A stretch of DNA of 64,000 nt, from NCBI RefSeq assembly GCF_003265325.1, contig NZ_QGNX01000008.1:62001-126000 (forward strand), written 5' to 3'. The notes beneath the pieces were generated by a model. That model was given only the letters and a program-made list of their open reading frames with translations. It was not told the DNA's origin and made no database searches. The DNA comes from Oceanibium sediminis (GTDB lineage Bacteria > Pseudomonadota > Alphaproteobacteria > Rhodobacterales > Rhodobacteraceae). The translations under genes and the position numbers were made by a program. Positions 19,665-30,673 of the stretch are shown piece after piece; positions within the stretch are counted from its first letter, which is position 1, and each line of letters begins with the position of its first letter.

Positions 19665-21728
19665 TCAGCGCCCTTCCCCCTCCGGGCGGACATGCACGTA
19701 ACGCTCCATGTGATCGCGCACCCGCTCCACTAGGTCGTTGAGCGTGAACGGCTTGGCAAGGTAGCTTGAGCGCGGCACCGCCGCCGAGCCATCGATCACC
19801 ATGTCCTCCGAGTAGCCCGAGACGAAGACAGTCGAGGCATCGGGGCGCTTCTCGTAAGCCTTCCGGACCCAGGACGGCCCGTCGAGCCCCGGCATCACCA
19901 CGTCCGAAACGAACAGGTCCACGCCAAGCGTCTCATCCTCGAGCACATCCAGCGCCGCCTCGCCGCAATCGGCCTCGATCACGGTGTAGCCGCGCAGTTG
20001 CAGCGCCCGCGCGGCGAAGGCGCGCACCGGGGCCTCGTCCTCGACCAAGAGGACGACGCCGTTGCCCGTGGGGTCGCGGAAGCGCGGCGGTTCGACCGGG
20101 TCCTGACGCCCTGGCGGTTCCGTGGCGGCGATCTCGGTATGGGCCGGCAGGTAGATGCGAAAGATCGTGCCCTGGTCCACGACGCTGTCCACGAAGATGA
20201 AGCCTTCCATCTGCTTGATGATTCCGTAAGCCGTGGAAAGGCCGAGCCCGGTCCCTTCGCCCACCTTTTTCGTGGTGAAGAACGGCTCGAAGATCTTGTC
20301 GATCTTGTCCGGCGGGATCCCGCTGCCGGTGTCGGCCACCTCGATCACGGCGTAATTGCCGGGCGCGACGATGGCGCGGTCCCGCTCCATCGGTTCGTCC
20401 AGCGTCACCTTGCGCGTCCGCAGCGAGACGACACCCCCCTCCTGCATCGCGTCGCGCGCGTTCACTACGAGGTTGACGATCACCTGCTCGAGTTGGCGTT
20501 CATCCACGCGGACGGGCCAGATATCCTCGGCGTTCTCGATCGTCAGCTCGACCTTCTCACCAAGCAGGCGGTTGAGCAGGTTGGCGAGTTCGGCGAGCGA
20601 ATCGTAGAGGTGCAGCACCTGCGGGCGCAGCGTCTGCTTGCGTGAGAACGCCAGCAGCTGGCGCACCAGCGCCGCCGCCCTGTTCGCGTTCTGGCGGATC
20701 TGGATCAGGTCGGAATGGTCGGTGTCATGTTGCCGGTGGCGCAGCAGAAGCAGGTCGCAATGGCCGTTGATGGCCGTCAGCAGGTTGTTGAAATCATGGG
20801 CGATTCCACCGGCAAGCTGGCCGACCGCCTGCATCTTCTGGCTCTGGACGAATTGAGCTTCCAGGGTCTTCAGCTCGGTCGCGTCGCTGAGGACGACGAT
20901 GATCGTCGTCCCCTCTTCGGCGATCATGCGGGTCATGGTCACCTGAAGGAAACCGTCCGCGTCCTCCGCCTTGCGCCGCGCCACCTCGGAGCGACCCTCG
21001 GCGCGCCCTCCGATGGTTTCGCGGATACGGTCTGGCATCGGCTTGCCCAGCCCTTCGAGCAGGTCGGGAAGGCAGGCACCGGGCTTGGCCGCCGCGCCCA
21101 GCAGGCGGCGGGCCACCTTGTTGCAGAACTCGATCCGCCCCTCGGCATCGAGGCGGGCGATCGCGACGGGCAACACCTCCAAGTCGTTGTCCTTGCCGCT
21201 CAGCTGCGGCGGCGCGGGCGCGGGCGGTGTGCCCGCCCCGGGACGGACTTCCCAGAGCTGGTTGCCGTTGTCCATCCGCGTGGCCTGCAGGCGATGCGCG
21301 GTTCCGCCGATGTCCAGCATCACCTCGGCCCAGCCAGCGGAGTCGGCCTGTCGCCCGAGCCGGAACAGGGCCGATGCGCCGTCTTCCGCACAGGTAGCCA
21401 GAAGCCGTTCCGCGCTGCCGCATCCGCGCTTCACCCAGGTGCGGGCGACGCGGTTCGCCGGGCTGAGGCCGCGGCGCGGTTCCATCACGAACCGCGCGCC
21501 CCCGCCCGCGTCCGGGTGATACCCACGCCGGGCCGACAGGAAGCAGCACAGCGCCAGGCCGAAGACCGGCAGCCAGAGCAGCGACACGACGATGAAGGGC
21601 AGATCGAACACAACCGCCGCCCCAAGGACGACGAGGCCGCCGAGCATGGCGGCAGCGGTTCCGGGGCCAGCCGACAGGCCGGTCAGAAGCGCGGGATATG
21701 GATCGGTAGGGTCTTCGGCGGTTGACAT
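19665..21728 (-). CDS. cckA: Cell-cycle hybrid histidine kinase CckA
   Basis: Membrane hybrid kinase (687 aa) that phosphorylates ChpT and thus CtrA. Two membrane helices lie at about 25-63. A PAS-like region follows (about 180-290). The H-box is [18 protein letters not shown] with the phospho-histidine at 311, and ATPase boxes are [18 protein letters not shown] and [14 protein letters not shown]-terminal receiver has DDL-type acidic residues and phospho-aspartate 609 in [13 protein letters not shown]. In Rhodobacterales this pathway controls motility and gene-transfer-agent release rather than viability. The order recA-cckA is common in this family. Confidence 0.93.
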   Translation of the reverse strand: MSTAEDPTDPYPALLTGLSAGPGTAAAMLGGLVVLGAAVVFDLPFIVVSLLWLPVFGLALCCFLSARRGYHPDAGGGARFVMEPRRGLSPANRVARTWVKRGCGSAERLLATCAEDGASALFRLGRQADSAGWAEVMLDIGGTAHRLQATRMDNGNQLWEVRPGAGTPPAPAPPQLSGKDNDLEVLPVAIARLDAEGRIEFCNKVARRLLGAAAKPGACLPDLLEGLGKPMPDRIRETIGGRAEGRSEVARRKAEDADGFLQVTMTRMIAEEGTTIIVVLSDATELKTLEAQFVQSQKMQAVGQLAGGIAHDFNNLLTAINGHCDLLLLRHRQHDTDHSDLIQIRQNANRAAALVRQLLAFSRKQTLRPQVLHLYDSLAELANLLNRLLGEKVELTIENAEDIWPVRVDERQLEQVIVNLVVNARDAMQEGGVVSLRTRKVTLDEPMERDRAIVAPGNYAVIEVADTGSGIPPDKIDKIFEPFFTTKKVGEGTGLGLSTAYGIIKQMEGFIFVDSVVDQGTIFRIYLPAHTEIAATEPPGRQDPVEPPRFRDPTGNGVVLLVEDEAPVRAFAARALQLRGYTVIEADCGEAALDVLEDETLGVDLFVSDVVMPGLDGPSWVRKAYEKRPDASTVFVSGYSEDMVIDGSAAVPRSSYLAKPFTLNDLVERVRDHMERYVHVRPEGEGR

Positions 21729-21816
21729 CGGGCCATTCTGTTTACTCTCCGCAACCGGAATGCCCGGTGGAAGTTAATAAAAGCTGAATGTCCGTGACAT
21801 GCAAGTCAGGGTTGCG

Positions 21817-23007
21817 TCATGCGATATCAAACGCGCAGAAATAGAATCCGTCCCCCGGCGCGCCGGGCAAAAGGCGGCCGGACTCGCGGATTTCGATCCC
21901 CGGGCGGCGCTTTTGCAGCGCAACGATCTGGTCGCCGTTTTCCGGGGTCAGAAGCGAACAGGTCGCGTAAAGCACCCGCCCGCCCGGGCGGACGAGGCGA
22001 CAGGCGCGGTCAAGGATGCCGCGCTGCACCTCGACCAGCTTTTCCACGTCCTGCGGCGTGAGCCGCCACTTGTGATCCGGCATACGCCGCCAGGACCCGG
22101 TGCCGCTGCAAGGCGCATCCACCATCACCCGGTCGAAACGCCCGGTCATCGCCTCAAGATCGGCGTCGTCCAGCAGGCTGACCTGCCCCCCGGCGCGGCG
22201 TGCGCGCTCGGGCAGATCGCGCATGCGCCGGGGATTGACGTCATAGGCATGAATCGTCTGATCCCCGCCCAGCAGTGCCGCCAGCGCCAGGGTCTTGCCC
22301 CCGCCCCCGGCGCAGAGGTCGAGCACCCGCTTGCCCGGGCGCGGGGCCAACGCGGCGACGACGGACTGGCTGGCCGCGTCCTGCAACTCCACCAGGCCGT
22401 CGCAATAGGCGCGCGAGGTGTTGATGCGGCGCGGGTTCGTCAGCACGCGCAGCGCGTCTGGCACGCCGGGCACCGGGGCGGTTTCGATCCCCTCGCCCGC
22501 CAGCGCCTGCCGTGCGGACGCAAGATCCGCCTTCAGACGATTGACGCGCAGATCCACCGGCGCGCGATGCCGCAACTCCTGCATGACCGGCACAAGGTCC
22601 GCCCCGAGGGAGTCGCGCAGCAGCCCCTCCATCGGCGCGGGGATATCGAGGCGCACCGCCTCGGGCGCGGCGGCCAGATCGGGGCGAAGCGCCGCCTGCT
22701 CGTCGGGCGACAGGGGCGGCGGGGCATGGCCCTGCCCGTCGAACAGCGCCAGGGACTCGGGCGTCTCCTGCGCGCATTGGCCGATCACCAGCGCGCGCCC
22801 GGATTCGACCGCCGCACCGGAGGCCCAGAGGCTGCTGCGGCGCTGGCGCAGGATGTCGAAGACGATATCGCGCACCGCCGCCCGGTCCTTGGAGCCGGCG
22901 AACCGGCTGACCCGCGCCCAGCGGGTCAGCACCCGCTCGGCGACCTCGCCCGCGAGGATGTCGTCAAGACAGGCGATCGCGGCCGCGAGCCGCGCCCCGG
23001 GCGTCAT
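21817..23007 (-). CDS. rsmB: RsmB/NOP-family 16S rRNA cytosine-C5 methyltransferase
   Basis: SAM-dependent RNA m5C methyltransferase (396 aa). An N-terminal NusB-like domain (GSKDRAAVRDIVFDILRQRR) precedes the catalytic domain. That domain contains VLDLCAGGGGKTLALAALLGG (SAM loop), the motif IV cysteine in VDAPCSGTGSWRR and the nucleophilic cysteine in YATCSLLTPEN. The start at 23007 follows GGAG by 7 bases; an ATG 24 bases upstream is possible. It lies 72 bases after guaB on the same strand. Confidence 0.88.
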   Translation of the reverse strand: MTPGARLAAAIACLDDILAGEVAERVLTRWARVSRFAGSKDRAAVRDIVFDILRQRRSSLWASGAAVESGRALVIGQCAQETPESLALFDGQGHAPPPLSPDEQAALRPDLAAAPEAVRLDIPAPMEGLLRDSLGADLVPVMQELRHRAPVDLRVNRLKADLASARQALAGEGIETAPVPGVPDALRVLTNPRRINTSRAYCDGLVELQDAASQSVVAALAPRPGKRVLDLCAGGGGKTLALAALLGGDQTIHAYDVNPRRMRDLPERARRAGGQVSLLDDADLEAMTGRFDRVMVDAPCSGTGSWRRMPDHKWRLTPQDVEKLVEVQRGILDRACRLVRPGGRVLYATCSLLTPENGDQIVALQKRRPGIEIRESGRLLPGAPGDGFYFCAFDIA

Positions 23008-23079
23008 GACCGGGACTCCGCTTCGCGGCACGGGCCAGGACCGCCCGCGGAAGCGGGGCCAGGTCCGGGCGAAAAGGCG

Positions 23080-24561
<1,482 letters not shown>

Positions 24562-24677
24562 CTATCTCATGGGTGCGGGGAAAAGGAAAGGGGCGTCGGA
24601 CGGGCCGGGCCCGCCAGGGGGGCGATGCCGTTCCAGGGGGCGCCGGGGCACGCAGGACAGCCCCGGCCACGGCCCGG

Positions 24678-24699
24678 ACCGGCCCGCGCGCGGGCCGGT
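24678..24699. repeat. Perfect 22-bp GC palindrome in the guaB-rlmE gap
   Basis: ACCGGCCCGCG followed at once by its reverse complement gives a perfect palindrome with no spacer, 39 bases after the rlmE stop. It could extrude or form a hairpin that ends rlmE transcripts, but no T-run follows. The whole gap 24526-24738 is very GC-rich and holds no convincing gene. Confidence 0.55.
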
Positions 24700-24738
24700 G
24701 CCTGCGGCGCGGATATTTTAAGACTTTGGAGAGGGGGA

Positions 24739-25461
24739 TCAGTCCGTATCGTCGCCGCGAAAGCCCATGGCGACAACGAATTTTTCCGAGCTGTCCGCGC
24801 GGCTGGCGGGCGGTTTCATGTGACGCACGGAGGTGAAGTCCTTCTTCAGGCGGGTCAGCAGATCCCCCTCGGCCCCGCCGGCGAGGACCTTGGCGACGAA
24901 GGTGCCCCCCGGGGCCAGCACGTCATGGGCCAGCGCCGCCGCCGCCTCGCACAGGGCGATGATGCGCAGGTGGTCGGTCTGCTTGTGGCCCGAGGATGCC
25001 GCCGCCATGTCGGACATCACCACGTCCGCCTTGCCGCCGAGCCAGGCCTTGACCTGATCGTCCGCGCCTTCCTCGAGAAAGTCGAGCACGTGGAGTTCCG
25101 CGCCCGGGATCGGATCCACTTCCTGCAGGTCGAGGCCGATGACGCGGCCCTGGTCCTTCGAGGCGCGCCGGCCGAGCGCGTTGACACGTTCCACGGCGAT
25201 CTGGGTCCAGCCGCCTGGCGCGCAGCCGAGATCGACCACCCGCGCGCCGGGGACGAGGAAGCGGAACTTGTCGTCAAGCTCGGCGATCTTGTAGGCGGCG
25301 CGGCCGCGAAACCCCTCGCGCTTGGCCTTCTGCACGTAGGGGTCGTTCAGCTGGCGTTGCAGCCAGAGCGTGGAGCTCAGCCTGCGGCCCTTGGCCGATT
25401 TCACGCGGACCTTCAGGTCCCGCTCGCCCCTGCCCGAGGATCGTCTTGGTCTATCCGCCAT
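24739..25461 (-). CDS. rlmE: 23S rRNA 2'-O-ribose U2552 methyltransferase RlmE (FtsJ/RrmJ)
   Basis: Methylates U2552 of 23S rRNA during late large-subunit assembly (240 aa). [22 protein letters not shown] and [18 protein letters not shown] are the family opening. [19 protein letters not shown] is the SAM loop, [18 protein letters not shown] holds the catalytic aspartate, and [14 protein letters not shown] the catalytic lysine. The start at 25461 overlaps the end of the ppx gene by 11 bases, indicating coupling; a further 12-codon extension is possible but unlike homologues. Confidence 0.95.
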   Translation of the reverse strand: MADRPRRSSGRGERDLKVRVKSAKGRRLSSTLWLQRQLNDPYVQKAKREGFRGRAAYKIAELDDKFRFLVPGARVVDLGCAPGGWTQIAVERVNALGRRASKDQGRVIGLDLQEVDPIPGAELHVLDFLEEGADDQVKAWLGGKADVVMSDMAAASSGHKQTDHLRIIALCEAAAALAHDVLAPGGTFVAKVLAGGAEGDLLTRLKKDFTSVRHMKPPASRADSSEKFVVAMGFRGDDTD

Positions 25462-26596
25462 GGGTTCCCCCCTTTGCCGCCAGAAGCGCACCTTCACGGC
25501 TCATCATCGACAACAGCATCCCTTCGCGCAGCCCGCGATCCGCGACACCGAGTTTATCCGTCGGCCAGATCCGCAGCAATGTCTGCAGGATCGCCGCGCC
25601 GGACACGATCAGCTCCGCCCGGTCGCGCCCGATGGACGGATCCGCGCGCCGCCCTTCCGGCCCCTGGGCGATCAGGCGGGTGATCACCGCCTCGATCTGG
25701 GTGTCCGTCAGGCTGATGCCATCCACCTTGCGCCGGTCATAGCGGCGCAGGCCCAGGTGGGCCGCCGCGACGGTCGTCACCGTGCCCGAGGTGCCGATCA
25801 TCTGGAAGTCGGCGACCCCGTTCAGCACGTCGATATCCTGGTATGGCGTGAATTTTGAAAGCTGTTCCTCGAAGAACCAGGACATCAGCGCGAACCGCGC
25901 GCTTTCGTCCTCAACATCCTCGAACCGCTCATGCAGGGTCGCCACGCCAAGCGGGACCGAGATGAAATCAACGATGCGCGCATGCCCGGCGCGCAGCCCG
26001 TCGCGCCGTTGCCCACGAATGTCGAGCTGCATCACCGCGTCCACGCGCGCATGCACCGGCACGTCGGTCAGGTCGATCCAGACCAGTTCGGTCGAGCCGC
26101 CGCCGATATCGAACACCAGCACCTGGGCGCTGGTGGGATTGACCAGCGGCGCGCAGCTGATGACGGCGAGGCGGGCCTCCTCCTCGGGGTGGATCAGTTC
26201 CAGTTCGAGCCCGGTGCGGCGGCGCACCTGGGACAGGAACGACGCACCGTTGGAGGCGCGCCGGCACGCCTCCGTCGCGACAAGGCGATGGTGGCGCACA
26301 TCCAGCTTGCGCAGCTTCGAGGCACAGACCTGCAACGCGCGGATCGTGCGCTCGATCGAGGGCCTCGAGAGGGCGCCTGTGCGCTCGAGGTCAGCCCCGA
26401 GTCGCACTGATTTGGCAAACGCATCGACGATGCGAAACTGGGCGCCGTTGGGCGCCGCGATCAACATGCGGCACGAGTTCGTGCCTAGGTCCAGCGCAGC
26501 ATAAAGCTCGCCGGGCGCCTGCGCAGGGGCGCGCGCGCCCCTGGAACGGGCGCGCTTACTTCTTTCCTGCGCAGAAACACCTGTTTTCTGCGCCAT
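25451..26596 (-). CDS. Ppx/GppA family phosphatase
   Basis: ASKHA-fold exopolyphosphatase/guanosine pentaphosphatase family protein (381 aa). [16 protein letters not shown] is phosphate loop 1, [12 protein letters not shown] and [16 protein letters not shown] follow, and [15 protein letters not shown] is the second phosphate loop. An arginine-rich N-terminal tail of about 30 residues precedes the fold. The protein is shorter than E. coli Ppx and lacks its C-terminal HD-like half, as usual in alphaproteobacteria. Whether it acts on polyphosphate or pppGpp is open. Operonic with rlmE. Confidence 0.9.
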   Translation of the reverse strand: MAQKTGVSAQERSKRARSRGARAPAQAPGELYAALDLGTNSCRMLIAAPNGAQFRIVDAFAKSVRLGADLERTGALSRPSIERTIRALQVCASKLRKLDVRHHRLVATEACRRASNGASFLSQVRRRTGLELELIHPEEEARLAVISCAPLVNPTSAQVLVFDIGGGSTELVWIDLTDVPVHARVDAVMQLDIRGQRRDGLRAGHARIVDFISVPLGVATLHERFEDVEDESARFALMSWFFEEQLSKFTPYQDIDVLNGVADFQMIGTSGTVTTVAAAHLGLRRYDRRKVDGISLTDTQIEAVITRLIAQGPEGRRADPSIGRDRAELIVSGAAILQTLLRIWPTDKLGVADRGLREGMLLSMMSREGALLAAKGGTHGG

Positions 26597-26691
26597 GATA
26601 TACCGTCAAATCGGGGTCGCGGCCCATCGCCTGCGACCGTTTGACCCAACGCTACAGCATGGGCGCGGGGAAGCGCAAGCGATCTGGGACG

Positions 26692-27591
26692 TCACGCGGC
26701 GCCGTTGCCGGCCGCCATTTCGAAACGGGCGGGCTGGCACCCCAGCGCACGGGCGATATCGTAGGTCAGATCGGGCTTGTTGAGCGTGTAGAAATGCAGG
26801 TGCTCGGCCCCGGCGCGGATCAGCGTGTCGCACATCTCGGTCGCAATGGCGGTGGCGAGCAGCGTCGCCTCTTCCTCGGTATCGGCGTTGCCGAAGGCGG
26901 CGTGCATCCAGTCAGGGACGTTCGCGCCGCAACTCGCGGCGAACTTCGACATGCGGGCGAAATTCTCGATCGGCAGGATGCCGGGGATCAGCGGCACGTT
27001 GATGCCTGCCGCCACGGCCCTGTCCCGGAAGCGCAGGAAACAGTCGCTTTCGAAGAAGAACTGCGTGATCGCGCGCGTCGCGCCGGCGTCCACCTTGCGC
27101 TTCAGCGCGTCGATATCCGATTGCAGGGTCGCCGCCTCGGGGTGCTTTTCGGGATAGGCGCCCACGGTCACGTCAAAGCCTTCGTCGGCCAGCGCGCGCA
27201 CCAGGTCCTCGGAGCAGGCGAAACCGCCGGGATGCGGCTTGAAGCCACCGCTGTCCCTGGGGGGATCGCCGCGCAGCGCGACGATTCGGTTCACGCCCAT
27301 CTGGCGGTACGCCTCGGCCACACCGAGGGTTTCCTCTTTCGTGGCGCCAACGCAGGTCAGATGCCCCGCGACGTTCAGGCGGGCGCGTTCCTGGATCGTA
27401 CGGATCGCGGCCATCGTGCGGGCACGGGTCGTGCCCCCTGCCCCGTATGTGACCGAGACGAACTGCGGTCCGAGCGGCGCAAGCCGCTCGACCGAACGCC
27501 AGAGGCGCAGGGTCGCTTCTGTCGTCTGGGGCGGGAAAAATTCAAAGGATAGCGTGGCGGGTGATCCGCCATCGGCATGTGCAAGTGTCAT
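26692..27591 (-). CDS. metF: Methylenetetrahydrofolate reductase
   Basis: FAD enzyme (299 aa) reducing 5,10-methylene-THF to 5-methyl-THF, the methyl donor for methionine. It begins near LSFEFFPPQTTEATL, with VSVTYGAGGTTRARTMA, NRIVALRGDPPRDSGGF and ITQFFFESDCFLRF (folate-site region), and PGILPIENFARM. The start at 27591 follows AGGAAC by 7 bases. Divergent from a three-gene plus-strand set that handles methyl-THF, which fits a joint role in methionine synthesis. Confidence 0.95.
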   Translation of the reverse strand: MTLAHADGGSPATLSFEFFPPQTTEATLRLWRSVERLAPLGPQFVSVTYGAGGTTRARTMAAIRTIQERARLNVAGHLTCVGATKEETLGVAEAYRQMGVNRIVALRGDPPRDSGGFKPHPGGFACSEDLVRALADEGFDVTVGAYPEKHPEAATLQSDIDALKRKVDAGATRAITQFFFESDCFLRFRDRAVAAGINVPLIPGILPIENFARMSKFAASCGANVPDWMHAAFGNADTEEEATLLATAIATEMCDTLIRAGAEHLHFYTLNKPDLTYDIARALGCQPARFEMAAGNGAA

Positions 27592-27797
27592 TACGTCGGT
27601 TCCTACCGTCAAAGCATGTTGCTGCGCTTATTCTTATAGCATGAATTCGACGCATTGAAGTTGAAAAGCGTCGCAGGTAGGGAAAATGCCACCGACCCCG
27701 GCCGCGCATGTCGCAGGGGGGCCGGCGCAAGTCGCAAACTGGCAAGGCCGGGCTGCGGACAAGGGCCAGGAAGGCCCACGGTTGAAGGAGCATCGAG

Positions 27798-28103
27798 ATG
27801 CCACAGGTGGTGATCGTCTACTGGCGGGACATTCCCGCGCAAGTCATTGTCGGCAAAGGGCGCCGCGCGGTGAAAATCCAACTCCCCGAGCGTTTCGAAC
27901 AGGCGATCGACCGCTGCGCGATGAAGGTTGGCGCGCGGGACGCGGATGCTTACCTGGCGGACTGGCGCAAGGCGGATCCGGTCGAGGTCGAAGGCGACGC
28001 GCAAGAGGTCGCATCTGCCGAAGCGGCACGCTTGGAAGGCACATATGACAGGGACATGATCAAGACGCTGATCGCGAACGACGGCCGGGCCCCGGCCGGG
28101 TGA
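27798..28103 (+). CDS. Small PF13769-type protein ('virulence factor' domain), role unknown
   Basis: A 101-aa protein starting VVIVYWRDIPAQVIVGKGRR, the pattern of the misnamed 'virulence factor' domain PF13769. It also has VKIQLPERFEQAIDRCAMKVG and a DADAYLADWRK segment. No signal peptide or membrane helix. It is encoded 17 bases before a methylenetetrahydrofolate-reductase-like gene, and from memory this pairing recurs in alphaproteobacteria. That makes a partner role in one-carbon metabolism more likely than virulence (inference). Confidence 0.8.
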   Translation: MPQVVIVYWRDIPAQVIVGKGRRAVKIQLPERFEQAIDRCAMKVGARDADAYLADWRKADPVEVEGDAQEVASAEAARLEGTYDRDMIKTLIANDGRAPAG

Positions 28104-28120
28104 GCCGCTGGAGGACTTTG

Positions 28121-29059
28121 ATGGCCAGGATTCTTCCCTTTTCCCGCAAGACGCCCCCGGCGGCGCAGTCGTCTGCGCCGCGCGCGGACCTGTCGGCCTT
28201 CCTTCAGGGCTTCTCCATCGAGGTCATGCCGCGCACCGCGCTGAAGGTGGCGGATTTCCGCGCCATCCTGCCCCAGGGGACACGTGTCTACGTCGCCCAG
28301 CTCGACGGCACCCCGATCGACGAGATGGTCGCCACCGCCGCCCGGCTGGTGGACGAGGGTTTCACCCCGATGCCCCACTTCCCCGCGCGCAGCATTCCCG
28401 ACCGCGCGACGCTGGAGGACTGGATCACGCGCTATCGCGACGTGGGCGTCCACCAGGGCCTGCTGCTGGCGGGGGGCGTCAGCACGCCCGCGGGGATCTA
28501 TGACAACTCCATGCAGCTGCTGGAATCGGGCCTGTTCGACGCCCATGGCTTTGATCGGCTGCACGTCGGCGGCCACCCCGAGGGCAACCGCGACATCGAC
28601 CCCGACGGGTCCGACCGCGCGGTGATGGAGGCGCTGCGCTGGAAGAACGCCTTCCAGGCGCGCACCGACGCCAAGATGGCCATCGCCACGCAGTTCTGCT
28701 TCGAAGCCGCGCCCGTCATCGCCTGGGCCGACCGCCTGAAGGCCGAGGGGATCACCCTGCCGATCCATATCGGCGTCGCGGGTCCGGCCAAGCTGCAAAC
28801 GCTGATCAAATTCGCCATGGCCTGCGGCGTCGGGCCCTCCCTGCGGGTCTTGCAGCGCCGCGCCACAGACCTTACCAAGCTGATGCTGCCCTTCACACCA
28901 GAGCAGATTCTGTCGGACTTGGCCGCCCACAAGGCGGCGCACCCCGACTTCAACATCGAGGCCGTCCACGTCTTCCCACTGGGCGGCATTACCAAATCCG
29001 CTGAATTCATGGATGAATTCGGCCGCCCCGCCGGAAGTACGGCCGCGGCGCAGGCCTGA
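28121..29059 (+). CDS. Second, divergent methylenetetrahydrofolate reductase-like protein
   Basis: A 312-aa TIM-barrel protein of the MTHFR superfamily that differs from the classical MetF at 26692. IEVMPRTALK replaces FEFFPPK, LLLAGGVSTPAGIYDNS replaces the LRGDPP region, HVGGHPEGNRDIDPDGSD matches the YPEKHPEA region, and IATQFCFEAAP parallels ITQFFFES. GGAGG precedes the ATG by 7 bases. It lies between the PF13769 gene and a methyl-THF:corrinoid methyltransferase, so it probably acts on a folate. Whether it reduces methylene-THF, oxidises methyl-THF, or does neither is unclear. Confidence 0.8.
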   Translation: MARILPFSRKTPPAAQSSAPRADLSAFLQGFSIEVMPRTALKVADFRAILPQGTRVYVAQLDGTPIDEMVATAARLVDEGFTPMPHFPARSIPDRATLEDWITRYRDVGVHQGLLLAGGVSTPAGIYDNSMQLLESGLFDAHGFDRLHVGGHPEGNRDIDPDGSDRAVMEALRWKNAFQARTDAKMAIATQFCFEAAPVIAWADRLKAEGITLPIHIGVAGPAKLQTLIKFAMACGVGPSLRVLQRRATDLTKLMLPFTPEQILSDLAAHKAAHPDFNIEAVHVFPLGGITKSAEFMDEFGRPAGSTAAAQA

Positions 29060-29091
29060 CGAACAGGCCGTAACCAGACAGGCACAAGCAG

Positions 29092-30156
29092 ATGACCCGC
29101 ACCATCGTCGAATCCAAGACCAAGACTGCCATTATCGGCTTTGACCAGCCATTCTGCGTGATCGGAGAGCGGATCAACCCCACCGGCCGCAAGAAACTGG
29201 CGGCGGAACTCGAGGCGGGCGACTTCTCGACCGTGGAAAAGGACGCGCTCGCACAGGTCGCCGCAGGGGCGACCATGCTCGATGTGAACGCGGGCGTCGT
29301 CTACAACTCCAACCCCAACCCGAACGAGACCGAACCGCCGCTCATGACCAAGATGATCGAGCTGGTTCAAGGACTTGTGGACGTTCCCTTGTGCATCGAC
29401 TCAAGCGTGCCCGGCGCGTTGGAGGCCGGTCTGGCCGCCGCCGGGGGCCGCCCGCTGCTGAACTCCGTCACTGGCGAGGAAGAGCGCCTGGAACTGGTCC
29501 TGCCGCTGGTCAAGAAGTACAACGTGCCGGTGGTGGCGATCTCCAACGACGACACCGGCATTTCCGAGGATCCGGACGTGCGCTTCGCGGTGGCCAAGAA
29601 GATCGTCGAGCGGGCCGCGGATTTCGGCATTCCCGCCCATGACATCGTGGTCGACCCGCTGGTGATGCCCATCGGCGCGATGGCGACCGCGGGGCTTCAG
29701 GTCTTCGCGCTGGTGCGCCGCCTGCGGGACGAGCTGGGCGTGAACACCACTTGCGGGGCCTCCAACATCTCGTTCGGGCTGCCCAACCGGCACGGCATCA
29801 ACAACGCGTTCCTGCCGATGGCGATCGCTGCGGGCATGACCAGCGCCATCATGAACCCCTGCGCGCTGCCCACCCCGGCCTCGAAGATCGCCGCGAAACG
29901 CGCCGAGGTGGAGGCCGCCGGAATCGCGCTGCCCGAGGGCATGGACGACGAGACGTTCTGCCAGATGTTCGGCCTCGGCTCGACCAAGCACCGCCCGGGC
30001 GGAGAGATGGAGGCGATCCGCGCCGCCAACTTCCTGTCCAACAACGACCCCCATGGGGCGGAATGGATCAGATCGAACAAGGCCCCGCTTGCCGCTGGGG
30101 CAAGCGAACCGGGCGCGCGCGGCAATCGCGAAGGCCGCCGCCGCCGTCGCGCGTAA
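29092..30156 (+). CDS. Methyltetrahydrofolate:corrinoid methyltransferase, likely the folate-binding part of a split methionine synthase
   Basis: Pterin-binding TIM-barrel protein (354 aa) that moves the methyl group of 5-methyl-THF to a corrinoid protein. FCVIGERINPTGRKKL is the family start, followed by GATMLDVNAGVV, VPLCIDSSVPGALEAGL, DIVVDPLVMPIGA and TTCGASNISFGLPNRHGINN, matching the MetH folate module and AcsE. Residues after about 335 form a polar tail ending GNREGRRRRRA. In Phaeobacter a homologue of this kind was reported to serve as one part of a three-protein methionine synthase. The homocysteine and B12 parts are not in this window. A strong terminator follows. Confidence 0.88.
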   Translation: MTRTIVESKTKTAIIGFDQPFCVIGERINPTGRKKLAAELEAGDFSTVEKDALAQVAAGATMLDVNAGVVYNSNPNPNETEPPLMTKMIELVQGLVDVPLCIDSSVPGALEAGLAAAGGRPLLNSVTGEEERLELVLPLVKKYNVPVVAISNDDTGISEDPDVRFAVAKKIVERAADFGIPAHDIVVDPLVMPIGAMATAGLQVFALVRRLRDELGVNTTCGASNISFGLPNRHGINNAFLPMAIAAGMTSAIMNPCALPTPASKIAAKRAEVEAAGIALPEGMDDETFCQMFGLGSTKHRPGGEMEAIRAANFLSNNDPHGAEWIRSNKAPLAAGASEPGARGNREGRRRRRA

Positions 30157-30191
30157 GGCAGCGGGGACAGCCCCGACTATCCCGAAAGCAG

Positions 30192-30222
30192 AAGGGGCGC
30201 GCCAGATGGCACGCCCCTTTTT
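30192..30222 (+). terminator. Rho-independent terminator after the methyltransferase gene
   Basis: Arms at 30192-30203 and 30208-30219 (one mismatch) with the loop AGAT are followed by a run of T ending TTTTTCTC, 35 bases after the stop codon. It closes the plus-strand set 27798-30156. Confidence 0.9.
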
Positions 30223-30252
30223 CTCATGCGCAACAACACGTTGTGCGCGCGC

Positions 30253-30555
30253 TTACTTGTAACGATTGAAGGTTTCCATCTCGATCGCCTTGCGGGTTTC
30301 GAGCGTTGAAATCTCTGCCTGGATGTCGCGGCGCTGCGTGGGGTCCGTTGCCCCGGCCAGGCGGGTCCTGGCGTCGTCAATCTCGCCCTGGAGCTGCGCA
30401 AAGGGCGACATCACGCCACTTTCGCTGAACACATGGGCGAACGGGTCAGCGGTCAGCTTACTCGGGTCGAGCGGCTTGCCCTGCCCCGGCAGATTATCGA
30501 GCACCCCGTCATCCAGGGCGCGCTTGAACGCGCGATCGAGCATCGTTTCAAACAT
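30253..30555 (-). CDS. DUF1992 (DnaJ-C28-like) protein
   Basis: A 100-aa protein with the DUF1992 motif LDRAFKRALDDGVLDNLPGQG followed by KPLDPSK, then a coiled-coil-like helical region (QGEIDDARTRLAGATDPTQRR). The start at 30555 has GGAGAGG 8 bases upstream. A GTG or ATG further upstream would place a strong inverted repeat (30615-30646) inside the gene and is disfavoured. Function unknown; related domains occur in J-domain-associated and secreted E. coli YhdN-type proteins. Converges with the methyltransferase operon. Confidence 0.75.
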   Translation of the reverse strand: MFETMLDRAFKRALDDGVLDNLPGQGKPLDPSKLTADPFAHVFSESGVMSPFAQLQGEIDDARTRLAGATDPTQRRDIQAEISTLETRKAIEMETFNRYK

Positions 30556-30614
30556 GTCGCCAACCTCTCCAAACACCGGCCCAATCGAAAGATGGGACCC
30601 CGGCCTGCCAGATT

Positions 30615-30646
30615 GAAGGCCCGAAAGCTGCGACATTCGGGCCTTC
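30615..30646 (-). terminator. Inverted repeat after the rhodanese gene
   Basis: Perfect 11-bp arms (GAAGGCCCGAA/TTCGGGCCTTC) flank a 10-base loop, starting 28 bases after the rhodanese stop codon. No T-run follows, so it is either a factor-assisted terminator or an RNA-stabilising hairpin. Confidence 0.5.
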
Positions 30647-30673
30647 ACCACCTCTGCGCTGCGCTTCAGCGGA

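Noticed and set aside
27592-27797. Possible SAM or SAH riboswitch upstream of metF
   Set aside because: No recognisable pseudoknot or conserved core of the alphaproteobacterial classes could be found by eye.
30556-30651. N-terminal extension of the DUF1992 gene from a GTG start
   Set aside because: It would contain a perfect inverted repeat belonging to the rhodanese gene end, and a much better ribosome site precedes 30555.
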